This document shows positions 10,401-20,521 of a stretch of DNA of 26,286 nucleotides, one piece after another. Location: contig CAJPVJ010000403.1 of the NCBI GenBank assembly GCA_905397405.1, forward strand, positions 1 to 26,286. Reading direction: 5' to 3'. Made by a program: the position numbers and the translations under genes. The stretch's first letter is position 1. Each line of letters begins with the position of its first letter. The notes below the pieces were generated by a model. The model ran no database searches. It had not been told where the DNA came from and worked only from the letters and a program-made list of their open reading frames with translations. The stretch is from Oppiella nova (Eukaryota; Arthropoda; Arachnida; Sarcoptiformes; Oppiidae).

Positions 10401-11368
10401 ACGATGGGATCAGAACTGATTCGACGACTTTGCGAACGGCGGAACTCCTGTCTTTGAGGCCATTCTTCAGGATTGTTAGCCTTTGCTCTATTGTGAAGCA
10501 CTTGATCTGCAGTTTGTCCGCGATTTGTATGTAAGCTATCGATTGATTCAAAGCAATAGAAATAGATTAACAAAAACTTTCAGATCTCTCTCTAAAAATC
10601 ATTATAAATACCAGTCTTTCTGATGAAGTCCTTCACATCACGAGTGGATCCCACAAAATGAGCTAAACTTTGCTGAGAGGCGGCCATCGCTTTAAGACAA
10701 TTATGTCTCACTTCAGGGTCGGGATCGTAGTTGAGATGAAAATGAATCGCTTGAATCACCAAATCGTTGGCATTACCCGTGTCTTGGAAGCGATGGAGAG
10801 CCAGTACTGCGGCCGCCCTCACAGACGCCACTCTGTCGGCACTCCTATCGAGCAACGCCTTCCGGATCTTCTCGTAGATATCGTCGTTAATGTCCTGCAA
10901 CTCATCGGACAGTCTTCGTATGAAATGACACGAATTGATACGACACTCGACTTTCGCTGAGTTGGTGTACGGTATGACCACATCCTCGAGTATGGCGTCT
11001 ATGAACTCGTGGCGTATCTCTTCGTCGTCCTCGTCGGCGGGCGTTACGACCGAACCATCGGTGACCTCAACGGTGGCCGAGAATGTCAACAGATAGCCGA
11101 CGAAGAACTGGATGGTGTTGTGAGTGTATGGCGAGCGGGAGTCGGGCACCCATAGCGTGTACTTCAGGTTACGGACCAACTCTTTGTAGTAATCTTTCAC
11201 CGATTGGTTGGTCTTCGAGTACTGGCTCTGGAGGTGAGATAAACGTTGAAGACATGCGATATGTTTGTCCAGCCGTTGCGAGTCGTCAAAGATATCTCTC
11301 ATCGTGTCCTCCACTGCGGCCACCGATTGTCTGTTAGTCTTCGCCGGTCTCTGTCGTCTCGATGTCAT
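7437..11368 (-). CDS. NCAPG: Condensin complex subunit 3 (CAP-G)
   Basis: HEAT-repeat regulatory subunit of condensin I, acting on mitotic chromosomes. Minus-strand exons: 10612-11368, 9872-10535, 9697-9816, 9183-9627, 8987-9094, 8785-8904 and 7437-8719, all with GT-AG borders and matching phases. Family landmarks: the N-terminal HEAT part (MRDIFDDSQRLDKHI, then ADRVASVRAAAVLALHRFQD and YDPDPEVRHNCLKAMA), DVKDFIRKTAYIQIADKLQI, RLTILKNGLKDRSSAVRKVV, and the Cnd3-like part with VRRVATRCLGLVCL. A 128-bp duplication (8184-8440) must be removed. Then the frame runs 2901 nt, divisible by three, to a TAG at 7905-7907, followed by a TAA at 7896-7898 and a further open acidic tail in the same frame with a KRRR nuclear signal to 7437. 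Both stops lie in a predicted complemented patch (about 7842-7970). If that is right the protein is about 1121 aa. Confidence 0.9.
7842..7970. other. Predicted complement-only patch in CAP-G (about 127 nt)
   Basis: As given, the minus-strand frame has TAG and TAA stops nine bases apart (7905-7907 and 7896-7898) and an odd F/R/C-rich sequence. Complementing each base in place, without reversal, gives an uninterrupted frame with normal composition (it includes MKAFDENIQKIAAKFE and SKSKTVKK). This joins the upstream helical part (LAEDYLLYR) to the downstream tail (AKKIESRSQQ). Complement-derived stops begin again near 7841, so the patch is bounded to about 127 nt. There is no second copy to compare with, so the borders are approximate. 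Confidence 0.7.
8184..8440 (+). repeat. 128-bp-period exact tandem duplication (4)
   Basis: 8184-8312 equals 8312-8440 at offset 128, inside the last CAP-G exon. It causes the protein segment ending ALAESQGVI to be read twice out of frame. Confidence 0.97.
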
Positions 11369-11785
11369 CGTTTGTGGTGATAGTCTTCGGCGGTAAGTGT
11401 CTTAAAGTGTCCGCGAATTCATCGCAAAATTGATTTGTGTTTTCAAAACATTTCCATTCATTGTGTGACAGTCTGTTCACAAACAACGTTACCCATCGAG
11501 ACGTTGGGCCCAATGTTTGCTACCCTTCCCCACAATTGTTGTGAATTTCATTGTAAGTACTGATCAAAACCCATATAAAACTTTCACCCCTTTCCTTATA
11601 CATGACATTTATGACTGATATATGGCAGCTGTATATGTGTCCGCCTATAATGGCTGTCCATATATTTGATACCACTTTAGTGGCGAGCGTTTGAAATAAG
11701 TTTTTTGTTAAGTTTTAAAAGTGTTCAAAGGTTTTAAGCAAAGTATAAACTATGAATTTATGATACACTCCCAGATAAATTTATC
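11369..11785. other. Region upstream of CAP-G, downstream of the 11786-12445 gene
   Basis: Holds the CAP-G 5' UTR and promoter (right of 11369) and the 3' UTR of the next minus-strand gene. No coding sequence or RNA gene that I can support. Confidence 0.55.
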
Positions 11786-12445
11786 TCAATTTTGTGGTGT
11801 ATTTGAATCAGTTTGTGGCTTAAGTGAGACTTCGGTCTTAGTTTTTGGCTCAGTTTTGTCCTCATATTTGGGTTTTGGTGGCGAAACCAAAAGGGAGACA
11901 ATGATTGCGATCAACGCTATAACTTCTATAGCGGTCAGAATAACACCAAACCATTCCTAAGACATCCACAAAACATAAATTATTTCATAAATACACAGAA
12001 TATTCTGAATACAGTACTGAATACACAATCAATTACTAATGCATATCAATCAAAGTCTAAACACAAAAACTAACTACAAATCTATGATAAACTTGCAGAC
12101 ACTGACCCATAAGGAGGTCTCATCGTAGTCGTCAGCCACAGACCCACCAGCAGATCTACCGGAGCCGTCTTCGGGCATATCATAACTGCCCATTTGGTCC
12201 AAAGGCTCGATGCGATAGTCGTGTTCACACGGCTTGATCTTCACGTTGTAAGGGTCGGGATGTGTCTCGCAGTGCAATAAAAGCCAATTGTCGTATATCT
12301 TTGTCAACGTATTAATCTTATATTTCGCTAAATCGGCTTCAAATACGACTTTCTTGATGACATGCCTATCGCCGTGAAACTCAGCAAAATAAGCGATATA
12401 CGGTATTGAAAATTGAATTTTATTTTGAGTATAAGAATAGAATAA
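11786..12445 (-). CDS. Unidentified single-pass membrane protein, 5' end missing
   Basis: Two exons: about 12107-12445 and 11786-11956, intron 11957-12106 (GTCAGT...GTCTTAG, phase 0), stop TGA at 11788-11786. The visible part is an extracellular-looking domain (YIAYFAEFHGDRHVIKKVVF, two cysteines in HCETHPD and PCEHDY), a Gly/Ser/acidic linker, a membrane segment (WFGVILTAIEVIALIAII) and a Lys/Thr-rich cytosolic tail of about 33 residues. This is type I topology if a signal peptide lies upstream. No in-frame ATG exists. The exon seems to open at an acceptor ATTAAG near 12446, yet only about 95 bp separate it from the VPS18 stop on the same strand, so the 5' exon must lie inside VPS18 or have been lost in assembly. 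Family unknown to me. Confidence 0.5.
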
Positions 12446-12540
12446 CTTAATTAACAATTACATGGAAATGTATTTCAAAACATTTGGGATAATAATCGTA
12501 ATATCAAAATAGTTTACACCATTGACTAGTAAACAGACAT

Positions 12541-15500
12541 TTAATCCCAACCCGCGAGCGCTTTATCCATCTCATGAGCCGCAATGAACGGCCTGTCGAT
12601 GCAACCAATGATAATATCTCCGCAATAGAAGCACTCGTTAGCCACCAAATCGTCCAATTCATTGAGAAGCCTTTCCCTATCGTTTGCGGCGTTAATACTG
12701 TTGGTCTGATCGCCCAAAACATCGCTATTAGTCTTAAACTGTGCGGAAGCGCTACCGCTAACACTCAGGTTTCGTTGAATCTCTTCGACCCTCTGGAGTT
12801 GGCTTTCGGTCAACAAAGGCTTCAGTTCTCTGACGAGACAATCGGAATGGAAGAGATGGCCGCACGGGAAGGCATAGAAAGCGCGGGTGAGTACCGGGTA
12901 ATCGCAAACAATACACTTGTCTTCCGTACGAATGATTGTAAACTTATTGCGAAAGGCTTTGATGTCTTGTCGTATTTGACGGGCGCTTTCAGTGGCGCTC
13001 TTCATGTCGTCTTTAAGCGCATCGATGTTGCGGTTATACTCCTGAAGCGATTCACAAATGGCTTCTTTGAAGTGATCGATGGTCACGAAGTCGGGAAAGA
13101 ATGTCAATATGTCCTCAATCTTCAAGAGGTCGCACTCTTTCAGTATTTTAGTGGCCGTTTGAACGTCTTTTTCACTGCTATTCTGAATGACATTCTTCGC
13201 GATGCGAAGCCACAGCCTTTTCCTCATCTGATCGCCCAATTGGTCGCACCGGTCGGCCGTCTGTTTGGCCAACTCTACGTCCAGTTTGAGGGCCAGGTCT
13301 ACGGCCTCCTCCCACATACCCATTGTGGAGTACAGGTGCACACAAGCCCTCTCTAAGCCCAGTTCGCAGCAAATACGGGCCGCGTATCTGATGTCGTAGG
13401 GAACGGTGGACTCGTCCTGACCTTTCATCGACAGGTATGTCATCAGTTTGTCGGACGCTGTCTGCGCATAGAGTGCCAGTAAATAGTTGTGTATTACAGG
13501 GTCGGGATCTCCTAATTTGTAGGCGCAGTGCTCCAGATATCGGATCGTCTCCAAACACTATCAATAAAAATGCGACAAAACTTTCAATACTTATGTCTTA
13601 TTGTTACTCAAAGTTTTCTAAAACCAATACAAATACCTGTTTATCATTGTTTTCGTCGATGTTTTTCAGATTTTGTTGAACTAAAGCGGGGATCAGTTTC
13701 GTTGAATCCAATTGTGGCGCCAATTGTATTAAAAGTGATATCAATTCCGATGGCATCTCTTGCATCAGAATTGGTGCGAATTTATAAAACATTTCCGTCA
13801 CTCCCTTTACAGTCAATACAAATCAGTTGTAAATTTTAAAAAAAACTTTTTAAAAAAACTTTCAAATAAATTACTTGTTGTTTAAGTACAACGAAAGCCT
13901 GACTATAGTTCTTATGCCTTAAATGGTATTCAATGATCCGATTGTAATCTTGCATCAGAACAGCAAAAGAGATCCAATTCTTCTCACTTCCATGGCTTTC
14001 AATCAAATCATAGACTGCTTTCCGACTTTTAATTAAACAGTTCTACAGTAAACACACAAAAACATTAATCAATAAACAAAACAAAAATCAAATTCATGTC
14101 AAATACTGACCCGAAGTTTGTTCTCTGAGAGCAAACTCTGGAACTCGGCTTCAATGAGTTGGTACTCATCGGTGGCCTCTTTGTCGGCGTTCCGAAGCGA
14201 TCCCATTTGGTTGAGCTGTATCTCAATCAGCCATAACAACAGCACCGTTAGCTGAGTGGTGTCTTTAGGCGACAAAGTATCCAATTTGCAGACCAGGAAC
14301 TGCTTCAGAGCCTCGTCTTCTTTGATTTGAATGAATTTAAGCGCAATTTCTTCGAAACACTTGTGACTTATGGCGTAAAGCGATGCACTCTTTTCGTAGC
14401 TATAAAAACAAAACAAAATTTTTATCAAATAAAATCCAATTCATAGCAATTGATAGCAAATTATACTTCTTTTTAGCGAAATAATAGTCGGCTTCGGCGC
14501 AGATAATGCGGTCTGTCTTGAGGGCGTCGTTTCTGGCCAACCGTTTGGCCGCTTCGAAGTCCTGTTTATCTAAATATATTCGCCATATATTCCTGTCTTC
14601 GGCCACAATCTTATACCTATAAACGGCTAAATGTGTGAACACCCACACCGTTCCTCGTGTCGGGTCCTTCGCAATGCCCACTAATTTGCCGTAAGTTTCC
14701 GTGAAATAGTCCTCAAACACCACCTCTTCGTTCAATACACAAATCACTTTCAAATGATTTCTCATTAGAATCAACACATGATATTGGGTTAACACTAAAG
14801 ATATAGGATTTTCATCCGTTGTAAGGCTATTGTCTGAATCGCTTCTATACGACAACAGAGTTGTAGTATTTATCACACTATTATTGGCCAATGATTTAGT
14901 GCTTAAGTCTATTTGTCCGCACATCACACCCGGACCTGTCATACAAAAAAAACACAATTTTATGGCAAATGAAACACTATTTATGCGGTACTAACCGGTT
15001 AGCCATCCAAACGCTATAGGAATTCCATAAGGACTGGGATAGCAAAAATCTAATCGACTGAAAGTCATATCTTTGGGCATATCTTGAAACTGATTATTAG
15101 ATGAATTAAACACTTGATATAAAAACGGAGAATCGTTGGCATTGGAGGCGTTGCCCACGAATTGATACAAACGACTGAAAAAACAAAAGTTATAAAACAT
15201 ATAAAACAGATTCTTATAATACACTCACTTTCTTGTGGTGACAATAATGAAATACATCGACTCATTGGTATTCATTTGCCTAATCTTATGAAACTCGAGA
15301 CCAAACACAGGGCCGGCATCTGATCCCAAATCAAACGCTTGTCTCCAATACTGTTCGGGACCTCCGCTTATAGGGAAGAACTTGGACTCATCGCCAGAAA
15401 CCAATTCGGTCTCAAAGATGAGTCCCTTGTTTGTGGCGATCAGTATATTCCCGGTGCTATTGGACGGACTCTTACCGCTGACCTCGAAGTTCCAGCCGAT

Positions 15501-16148
15501 GGCTGTAATCACGTGTCCTTTCATTTTCGATGTTTGGACACATTTTTTAGATAAATACAGATTTTCTGCCGACACCTGAGTCTCGCTGTTCGTCACACTT
15601 ATGATACAGTGTTTGCCCGTCGGGTCCACAAAGAGGTTATTCACTCGCGAGGAATGGCTCTTATCTGAGATAAATGGCGTCAAATCGATATCTGTTTGAC
15701 ACATCAAATGGTCGGTAATTATTACACCAATTAATCCATTGATAATCACACGAAGCATACCATTAGTTTGGTGTCCGTGCATGAGATCCATTCTCAAGAT
15801 TGTCCTATTCTTCAGAGCCATCACCACATGATTATTACTGACCGCCAAATGTGTGATCTTATCGACGGGTCTGTTGGTGACAAAAAGTATTGCAATGTAT
15901 GGCTAATTATGGGATCAGATTGAGTGACACTCACGAGAAGTCGAGCTTATGTTTGCTGAAAATGGGTTCTTCGCTATCACTGCACATATTGATGATGGAG
16001 TTGTCCTGCAATTAGTCACCGCATGAGACCAATTGGTCACCAAATTATCACTCAAAACCATAATCACCTGATTTCTGTCAGAGTCCAGTGCCAGGCCTCG
16101 TGAGGACAGGGATGCGAACTGTTCGTACTGTTCAAACAGTGAGGCCAT
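12541..16148 (-). CDS. VPS18: VPS18, class C Vps / HOPS-CORVET core subunit
   Basis: Peripheral membrane tethering factor for endosome-lysosome fusion (deep orange in Drosophila). Nine minus-strand exons: 16068-16148, 15935-16005, 15229-15870, 14996-15174, 14467-14935, 14111-14399, 13875-14042, 13637-13804 and 12541-13557. Every junction is GT-AG and phase-consistent; the sum is 3084 nt, that is 1027 aa (human protein about 973). Landmarks: MASLFEQYEQF start; KHKLDF and the N-terminal beta-propeller; YEKSASLYAISHKCFEEIAL in the alpha-solenoid (clathrin-repeat region); HNYLLALYA; ACVHLYSTMGMWEEAVDLAL; LKIEDILTFFPDFVTIDHFK; and a C-terminal RING-H2 (CIVCDYP, CGHLFHSDC, CFYCGD) at about residue 900 onward, ending RPFI. 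Nothing is broken. Its promoter is shared head to head with GEMIN2. Confidence 0.97.
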
Positions 16149-16497
16149 TGTCGAGTGAAAAGTGATGTCTTCGATGTGTCTGTGACTTAATCTTCAGGGA
16201 ACAGGTGGTGATTATCACCGCAAACAAGTGGTTGACATAACCAGAGGTTTGCAATATTTGTAAACAACTTACGCCCCGCGCATGCGCTCTCACTATTAGA
16301 GGTACGCTATACTCAAAATAGCATTGCATACAAAACTCCGGACTGTAGTACAACTGGGAGTCTATATTAGATTTCAGTGCAACAGTGGGAGAGAGAGTTT
16401 GCAGTGGACTCCCAAACACTGGGAGTTTAAACAGTGGTTGCAAACAGTGTTTAGACGTCTATTTCCATTGACAGCACAAACACCACGTGAAGACCAC
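16149..16497. promoter_or_regulatory. Divergent promoter region VPS18 / GEMIN2
   Basis: 349 bp between the two ATGs, which point away from each other; both genes must start here. It contains a GC-richer patch (GCCCCGCGCATGCGC near 16273) that resembles an NRF1-type palindrome typical of TATA-less housekeeping bidirectional promoters, and a GAGAGAG run near 16392. No TATA box is evident. Confidence 0.55.
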
Positions 16498-17680
16498 ATG
16501 AACTGCTATACTGAAGACTTCGAGGAATACCACGAAGAGGAGGCCAGTGATGATGATTACGGCGACCAACTCGACCGCATACTTGTGCCCAAACTCCCGG
16601 TCGCCAACTTCGACCACTACGACCCCAGTCGACCCCCAGTTACCGGTGAGGAATACCTCCGACGAGTCCAGTAAGTCATTGTAATTACCACTCATTGTCT
16701 TAGCGCTCACTGTCTTACCACTCATTATGATAGGCTGGAGGCCCAGAGGTGTCCCGAAGTAGTGGTGGCCGACCTCGACGTCAATCAGTTCACACCAAAC
16801 CAAACGCTAATCATTGAAAATGTTGAGTACTTTCTGTGCGTTTGCGCGACAATTGTCTAATCAATTGATTCATTTGGTGACCAAAACAGTCAAATGGGTT
16901 CATAAGAGCCAAACCGGAGTCGACGCCATCGGTGGACTGGCAGAGGGCACAGGTGTCTGAGTTCAGTCACGTGCGGACAAGTTTGGCGCGAATGCGAGCG
17001 CACAGACCGCCCGGCAGTCAAATGGGTTCATAAGAGCCAAACCGGAGTCGACGCCATCGGTGGACTGGCAGAGGGCACAGGTGTCTGAGTTCAGTCACGT
17101 GCGGACAAGTTTGGCGCGAATGCGAGCGCACAGACCGCCCGGCGCTGCGGTCGACCCCATCGCCGACAGGCCTCCCGTACGGCACCGGGCGATGAGTTGG
17201 TGGCGAGACTACTGTATCGGCAAACGGAGCGACCACTCGAGCGATTCGGACAGCGATCGCGGGGGCGGTGGTGGCGATGAGGACGAGTCGGACCTCTCGA
17301 CGCCCACCGATACGCCCCACAACTCGTCGGCTCTTAAGCGCGAAAAGCGGGCCAAACGCGAGTCAAACCTCCCGCTCATGAGTACCATCTGTGCGCTAAC
17401 TCAAGACGAAGTGATTGTTTTGTTGAGTTTTTACGCCAAATGGTGTCAACAGTACCGCTTCACTGAGCACTTCGGCCTCTGGATGTACGCCCTTCTCGTG
17501 GCCCTCGAGAAGCCACTGCCCGCTGAAGTGTACTCCACGTTAAGAGACTTGAGTCGTGTGTGCAGTGAATGCCGGCATAAGATTGGATCGGATTGTGATT
17601 CAAATGTTTTGATTTCATTGAATCTCATTATCTGTATAATCGGCCGATATTTCGATCAAAACGATATGTGCGACCAATAG
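16498..17680 (+). CDS. GEMIN2: Gemin2 (SMN-interacting protein 1)
   Basis: Core SMN-complex protein that holds the Sm protein pentamer before loading on snRNA; cytoplasm and nuclear gems. Exon 1 16498-16670 (ATG within ACCACATGAAC, donor GTAAGT); exon 2 16734-16821 (donor GTTGAG); exon 3 starts at TCAAATGGG and ends at TAG 17678-17680. Exon 3's first 128 bp occur twice (16887-17143). Counting once (start 17018) gives 924 nt, 307 aa. Landmarks: an acidic N-terminus, the SRPPVTGEEYLRRVQ motif, CPEVVVADLD, VDWQRAQVSEFSHVRTSLA, FTEHFGLWMYALLVALEKPL and the C-terminal GRYFDQND. The middle has a lineage-specific low-complexity insert (Ser/Asp, a GGGGG run, then a basic KREKRAKRE stretch). A second 128-bp duplication (17564-17819) covers the 3' end but lies after the first stop. 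Confidence 0.95.
16887..17143 (+). repeat. 128-bp-period exact tandem duplication (5)
   Basis: 16887-17015 equals 17015-17143 at offset 128. It begins with the CAG of the intron acceptor, so both copies look like an exon start; the second continues into the real exon. Confidence 0.97.
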
Positions 17681-17819
17681 AGCCGTTGTGTAGTGAATGC
17701 CGGCATAAGATTGGATCGGATTGTGATTCAAATGTTTTGATTTCATTGAATCTCATTATCTGTATAATCGGCCGATATTTCGATCAAAACGATATGTGCG
17801 ACCAATAGAGCCGTTGTGT
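17564..17819 (+). repeat. 128-bp-period exact tandem duplication (6)
   Basis: 17564-17691 equals 17692-17819. It repeats the last about 39 codons, the stop and the beginning of the 3' UTR of GEMIN2. Confidence 0.97.
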
Positions 17820-18431
17820 CCGATCAGTGACTCGTATTTTATAGTAAATTAATTTCTTAATTAATAAACTCATGAAACGGATATTAAATCATTGATGGAT
17901 TGCTATGTTTTGTGACAATTTGTTGCGATGTAAAGGCGATTATAATGCCGTTTGGGAACTGGATTTGTGTTGAATTCAAATTAATTATGAATGTATGAGA
18001 ACTTGATTTAAGTATATTTTGTTATTTTAATGTTAACTCATGTATTCGTTTACTGTTAGCTTTGTTTAGTACTAAACAAACACTTTTTTAAATGCTATTG
18101 AATTAGTTTTAAATAAATAATTTCTTACACGAAAAGCTGTTGTTGTAATTAACTGTAAAACTAATGGAAATCTTAATACACTGGTCAACCCAACTGACGG
18201 CTATTTTGTGGACTCAAAGCAATAGCCCTTTGATTGGACTTAAAGTATGAATCAATCATTTGTTACAGTTTTCTCATAAAAACCAATTAAAAAGTTATAA
18301 AATGCAGGAATTTATGCACAATTCTGGACTCCATTTTAATTTAGTAGCAATTTATGAAGTTTTATAATGTATTCAACTCATAGTTAATATGATTTTAATG
18401 CAAGAATTTGGTTACAAAAGTATCACAACTT
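17820..18431. other. Convergent 3' region without a gene
   Basis: About 610 bp of AT-rich sequence between the 3' ends of GEMIN2 (plus) and the 18432 gene (minus). AATAAA-like signals lie near 17862 and 18113. Nothing else recognised. Confidence 0.55.
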
Positions 18432-19070
18432 TTAAACACTAAATAAAATAAAGTTTGAATTTAAATTATTGTAATGAAATAAAATTGAAATCAATATAAA
18501 AGTTAGCAATAATTGATTGGTTTGTTTGCCATAAGTATTTGATTTGGTGGTGTCCTTTGAATTATCAACATTTGAATGCTTGGAATCAATGTTTGTCTCA
18601 GTCTTTGGCACATCTCTGTCCACATCTTCGTGATCCCCGGTCTCTACACCAGCGCTCCTAACAGTCACCTCTTGGAGAAGGTTTTTGCACTCAACCGACT
18701 TATACCTCAATTGAGGGCACCGTTCGCTCTCTTCCCGCCGGATCTCAGTGTCGAACATGTCTTGACTGATGTGTTTAGCGGTGAGTGTCGGGCACCGGGA
18801 GGTGACACTGGCCTTAAAGCAGTCGTACGTATCCCACATCGCACAGCACTCCTTGTCTATGGTTTTGCAGTTCATTTCGCTATTCGTGAATCCAATCACA
18901 CATTTCCATCGCACCGACACTTTATTCACGCACTCCTTAAAGTCGCCGTCAGTTTTGTCCAAACATTCATTGATTTCTGTATCGCTTGCCGTCGTGTTAG
19001 CAGTCGTTTCGGTGCGATAAATGCCATTCAATGACATAATCATTAGCGATATGAATATAATGGCAAACAT
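18432..19070 (-). CDS. Unidentified secreted cysteine-rich protein with hydrophobic C-terminus
   Basis: Single exon, ATG at 19070-19068, 212 aa. Residues 1 to about 17 (MFAIIFISLMIMSLNGI) form a signal peptide. The mature part holds about ten cysteines with the pattern ...NECLDK...ECVNK...WKCVIG...NCKTIDKECCAMWDTYDCF...RCPTL...RCPQL...ECKN. Paired CC-x2-W-x3-DC motifs are seen in small secreted arthropod proteins of unknown function. Then a Ser/Thr/Asp-rich spacer and a C-terminal hydrophobic segment (LLLTFILISILFHY) suggest a GPI-anchor signal or a membrane stem. Divergently transcribed from the 19315 gene (244 bp between starts). No family can be named. Confidence 0.65.
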   Translation of the reverse strand: MFAIIFISLMIMSLNGIYRTETTANTTASDTEINECLDKTDGDFKECVNKVSVRWKCVIGFTNSEMNCKTIDKECCAMWDTYDCFKASVTSRCPTLTAKHISQDMFDTEIRREESERCPQLRYKSVECKNLLQEVTVRSAGVETGDHEDVDRDVPKTETNIDSKHSNVDNSKDTTKSNTYGKQTNQLLLTFILISILFHYNNLNSNFILFSV

Positions 19071-19314
19071 TTCGACAAAATTCTGCTCTAATTATAATTT
19101 GAATGAGAGATATATTTTTAAAATCCAATTCAAACAATTTATTACGCGAATTGCAAACTATAATATTATTGTAAAATTCAATTTTAGAAAATATTTTCAA
19201 ATTAGAAATACTGTAACTTTTATGTCTAATTCAGTTGCAAACCTTTGACTGTATGTGCAGTGATTTTATTTAGATATTAATATCAAATTTACAAATAACT
19301 AAATAACTGACAAA
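19071..19314. promoter_or_regulatory. Divergent intergenic region of the two small genes
   Basis: 244 bp, strongly AT-rich, between opposite ATGs at 19070 and 19315; both promoters must lie here. No specific element identified. Confidence 0.4.
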
Positions 19315-19713
19315 ATGTCTAATAGTTTAACAAACGATAAGATCTCTTCTCCGGAAGTGTTGACCGAAACGAATGGAAAGAAACGTTTGAATTATTATTC
19401 TGTTGTGAACACAACCAACGGATCCAATGCTAAAAGTGATGATAAGAAGAGTATAGAAAGTGATGGAAAGAATGTTACCACAAGTGATGACAAGATTACT
19501 AATAATAAGGAAAGGGATGGTAAAGAAAAGGATGAGAGGAAAAGACAGTTATTATGGGAATCCAAGAAGAAGAAGATATATATTCAATTGATTCGCAATG
19601 AGTCCAAGAGATTGATTGAAATCATAACTCCGATCTCCGTTTGTATGCTTTTAGTCATACTTTCCATACAATTCTTCCCGATATTCATAACAGGTATACT
19701 AAACCACAATTGA
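19315..19713 (+). CDS. Unidentified lysine-rich protein with a C-terminal membrane segment
   Basis: Single exon, ATG at 19315 (GACAAAATG context), TGA at 19711-19713, 132 aa. The first about 100 residues are hydrophilic, rich in Lys, Ser, Asp, Asn and Thr, with a basic cluster (KDERKRQLLWESKKKK), and are probably disordered. Residues about 106-127 (ISVCMLLVILSIQFFPIFI) form one membrane span close to the C-terminus, the layout of a tail-anchored protein. The composition (A-rich codons) is compatible with a fast-evolving lineage gene. It could be a fragment of a longer spliced gene, because ACAG/GTATAC near 19692 could be a donor. Function unknown. Confidence 0.5.
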   Translation: MSNSLTNDKISSPEVLTETNGKKRLNYYSVVNTTNGSNAKSDDKKSIESDGKNVTTSDDKITNNKERDGKEKDERKRQLLWESKKKKIYIQLIRNESKRLIEIITPISVCMLLVILSIQFFPIFITGILNHN

Positions 19714-20245
19714 AATGTAAAAGTATTTAATGAATGAATACTGAATTATCATTGAAATGTATATTTGTATTTCACTAATTTATAAAAATATTTATAACAT
19801 TAAATAGTTATGAAGTTTAAAATAATTTATTTCATTATTATTTGTGAGAAAACCTAATAAAAATAACATACATTTTTTATTCTGAATTATTATGATACAT
19901 TTAATTCATCACCACCATGATTAATTCAATACCAGTATTGCATTTATAAAGCATAAGTTATAGTTTTGAAATAAATCTTTCATTTGAAACATTGACTAAC
20001 ATTTCTAAAACTATAAATTGTCTATAAATAGTGAAAATTTAGAACTTAATAATTTTAAAACATTATATCTGAAGTTATCATTACGATAGTATTAGTTGAA
20101 TGAATCATTTATATGTTAATTAAGCAAACAAAGAATTTTAAAAATTGTTGAATTCAGTGAAACATAGTGTTTATAACAGAATATTCCGTAAACTTGTGCT
20201 GAAATCTCATACAAGTGTCACACTATTTGTATGAATGAGAAAATG

Positions 20246-20289
20246 CATTGACTTTCTCTGCAAACCTAACGCTCCACAGAAAGTCAATG
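20246..20289. repeat. Imperfect hairpin 1
   Basis: CATTGACTTTCTCTG (20246-20260) pairs with CAGAAAGTCAATG (20277-20289), with a two-base bulge and a 16-nt loop. Confidence 0.6.
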
Positions 20290-20310
20290 TTTGCGAAACA
20301 GTATTGCATT

Positions 20311-20378
20311 GCATTGACTGTGAGCCACATGTTTGCATGTTTACCACATTGTGTTTACATTGCATTCACAGTCAATGC
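20311..20378. repeat. 13-bp perfect hairpin 2
   Basis: GCATTGACTGTGA (20311-20323) pairs with TCACAGTCAATGC (20366-20378) around a 42-nt loop. It shares the GCATTGAC word with hairpin 1. Confidence 0.7.
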
Positions 20379-20521
20379 ACACAACAGACACTCAATTGTG
20401 TAATGAGTTTACAATTAAATTGTTTTTAAAACTTTTATTTAGTTTTAATATTCGAGATTAATTTAATAGTCAACATTGACCCTGAGTACAACTGGTGTCA
20501 ACTCGTAATTAATGATATTTT

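Larger units (their letters stand above)
19714..20448. other. AT-rich intergenic region
   Basis: About 735 bp. The 5' half is plain AT-rich sequence. The 3' end (20240-20380) is different: less AT-rich and built of inverted GCATTGAC/GTCAATGC words (see the two hairpins). No convincing coding sequence: the 64-codon frame there is Cys-rich only because of the repeated TGCATTG words. Confidence 0.55.

Noticed and set aside
12574-13356. 260-codon plus-strand open frame
   Set aside because: It is antisense to the last VPS18 exon, which has clear RING and solenoid motifs.
17018-17320. 100-codon minus-strand open frame
   Set aside because: Antisense to GEMIN2 exon 3.
20235-20429. Cys-rich 64-codon peptide gene
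   Set aside because: No signal peptide; the cysteines come from repeated TGCATTG/TGTTTG words of the hairpin region.
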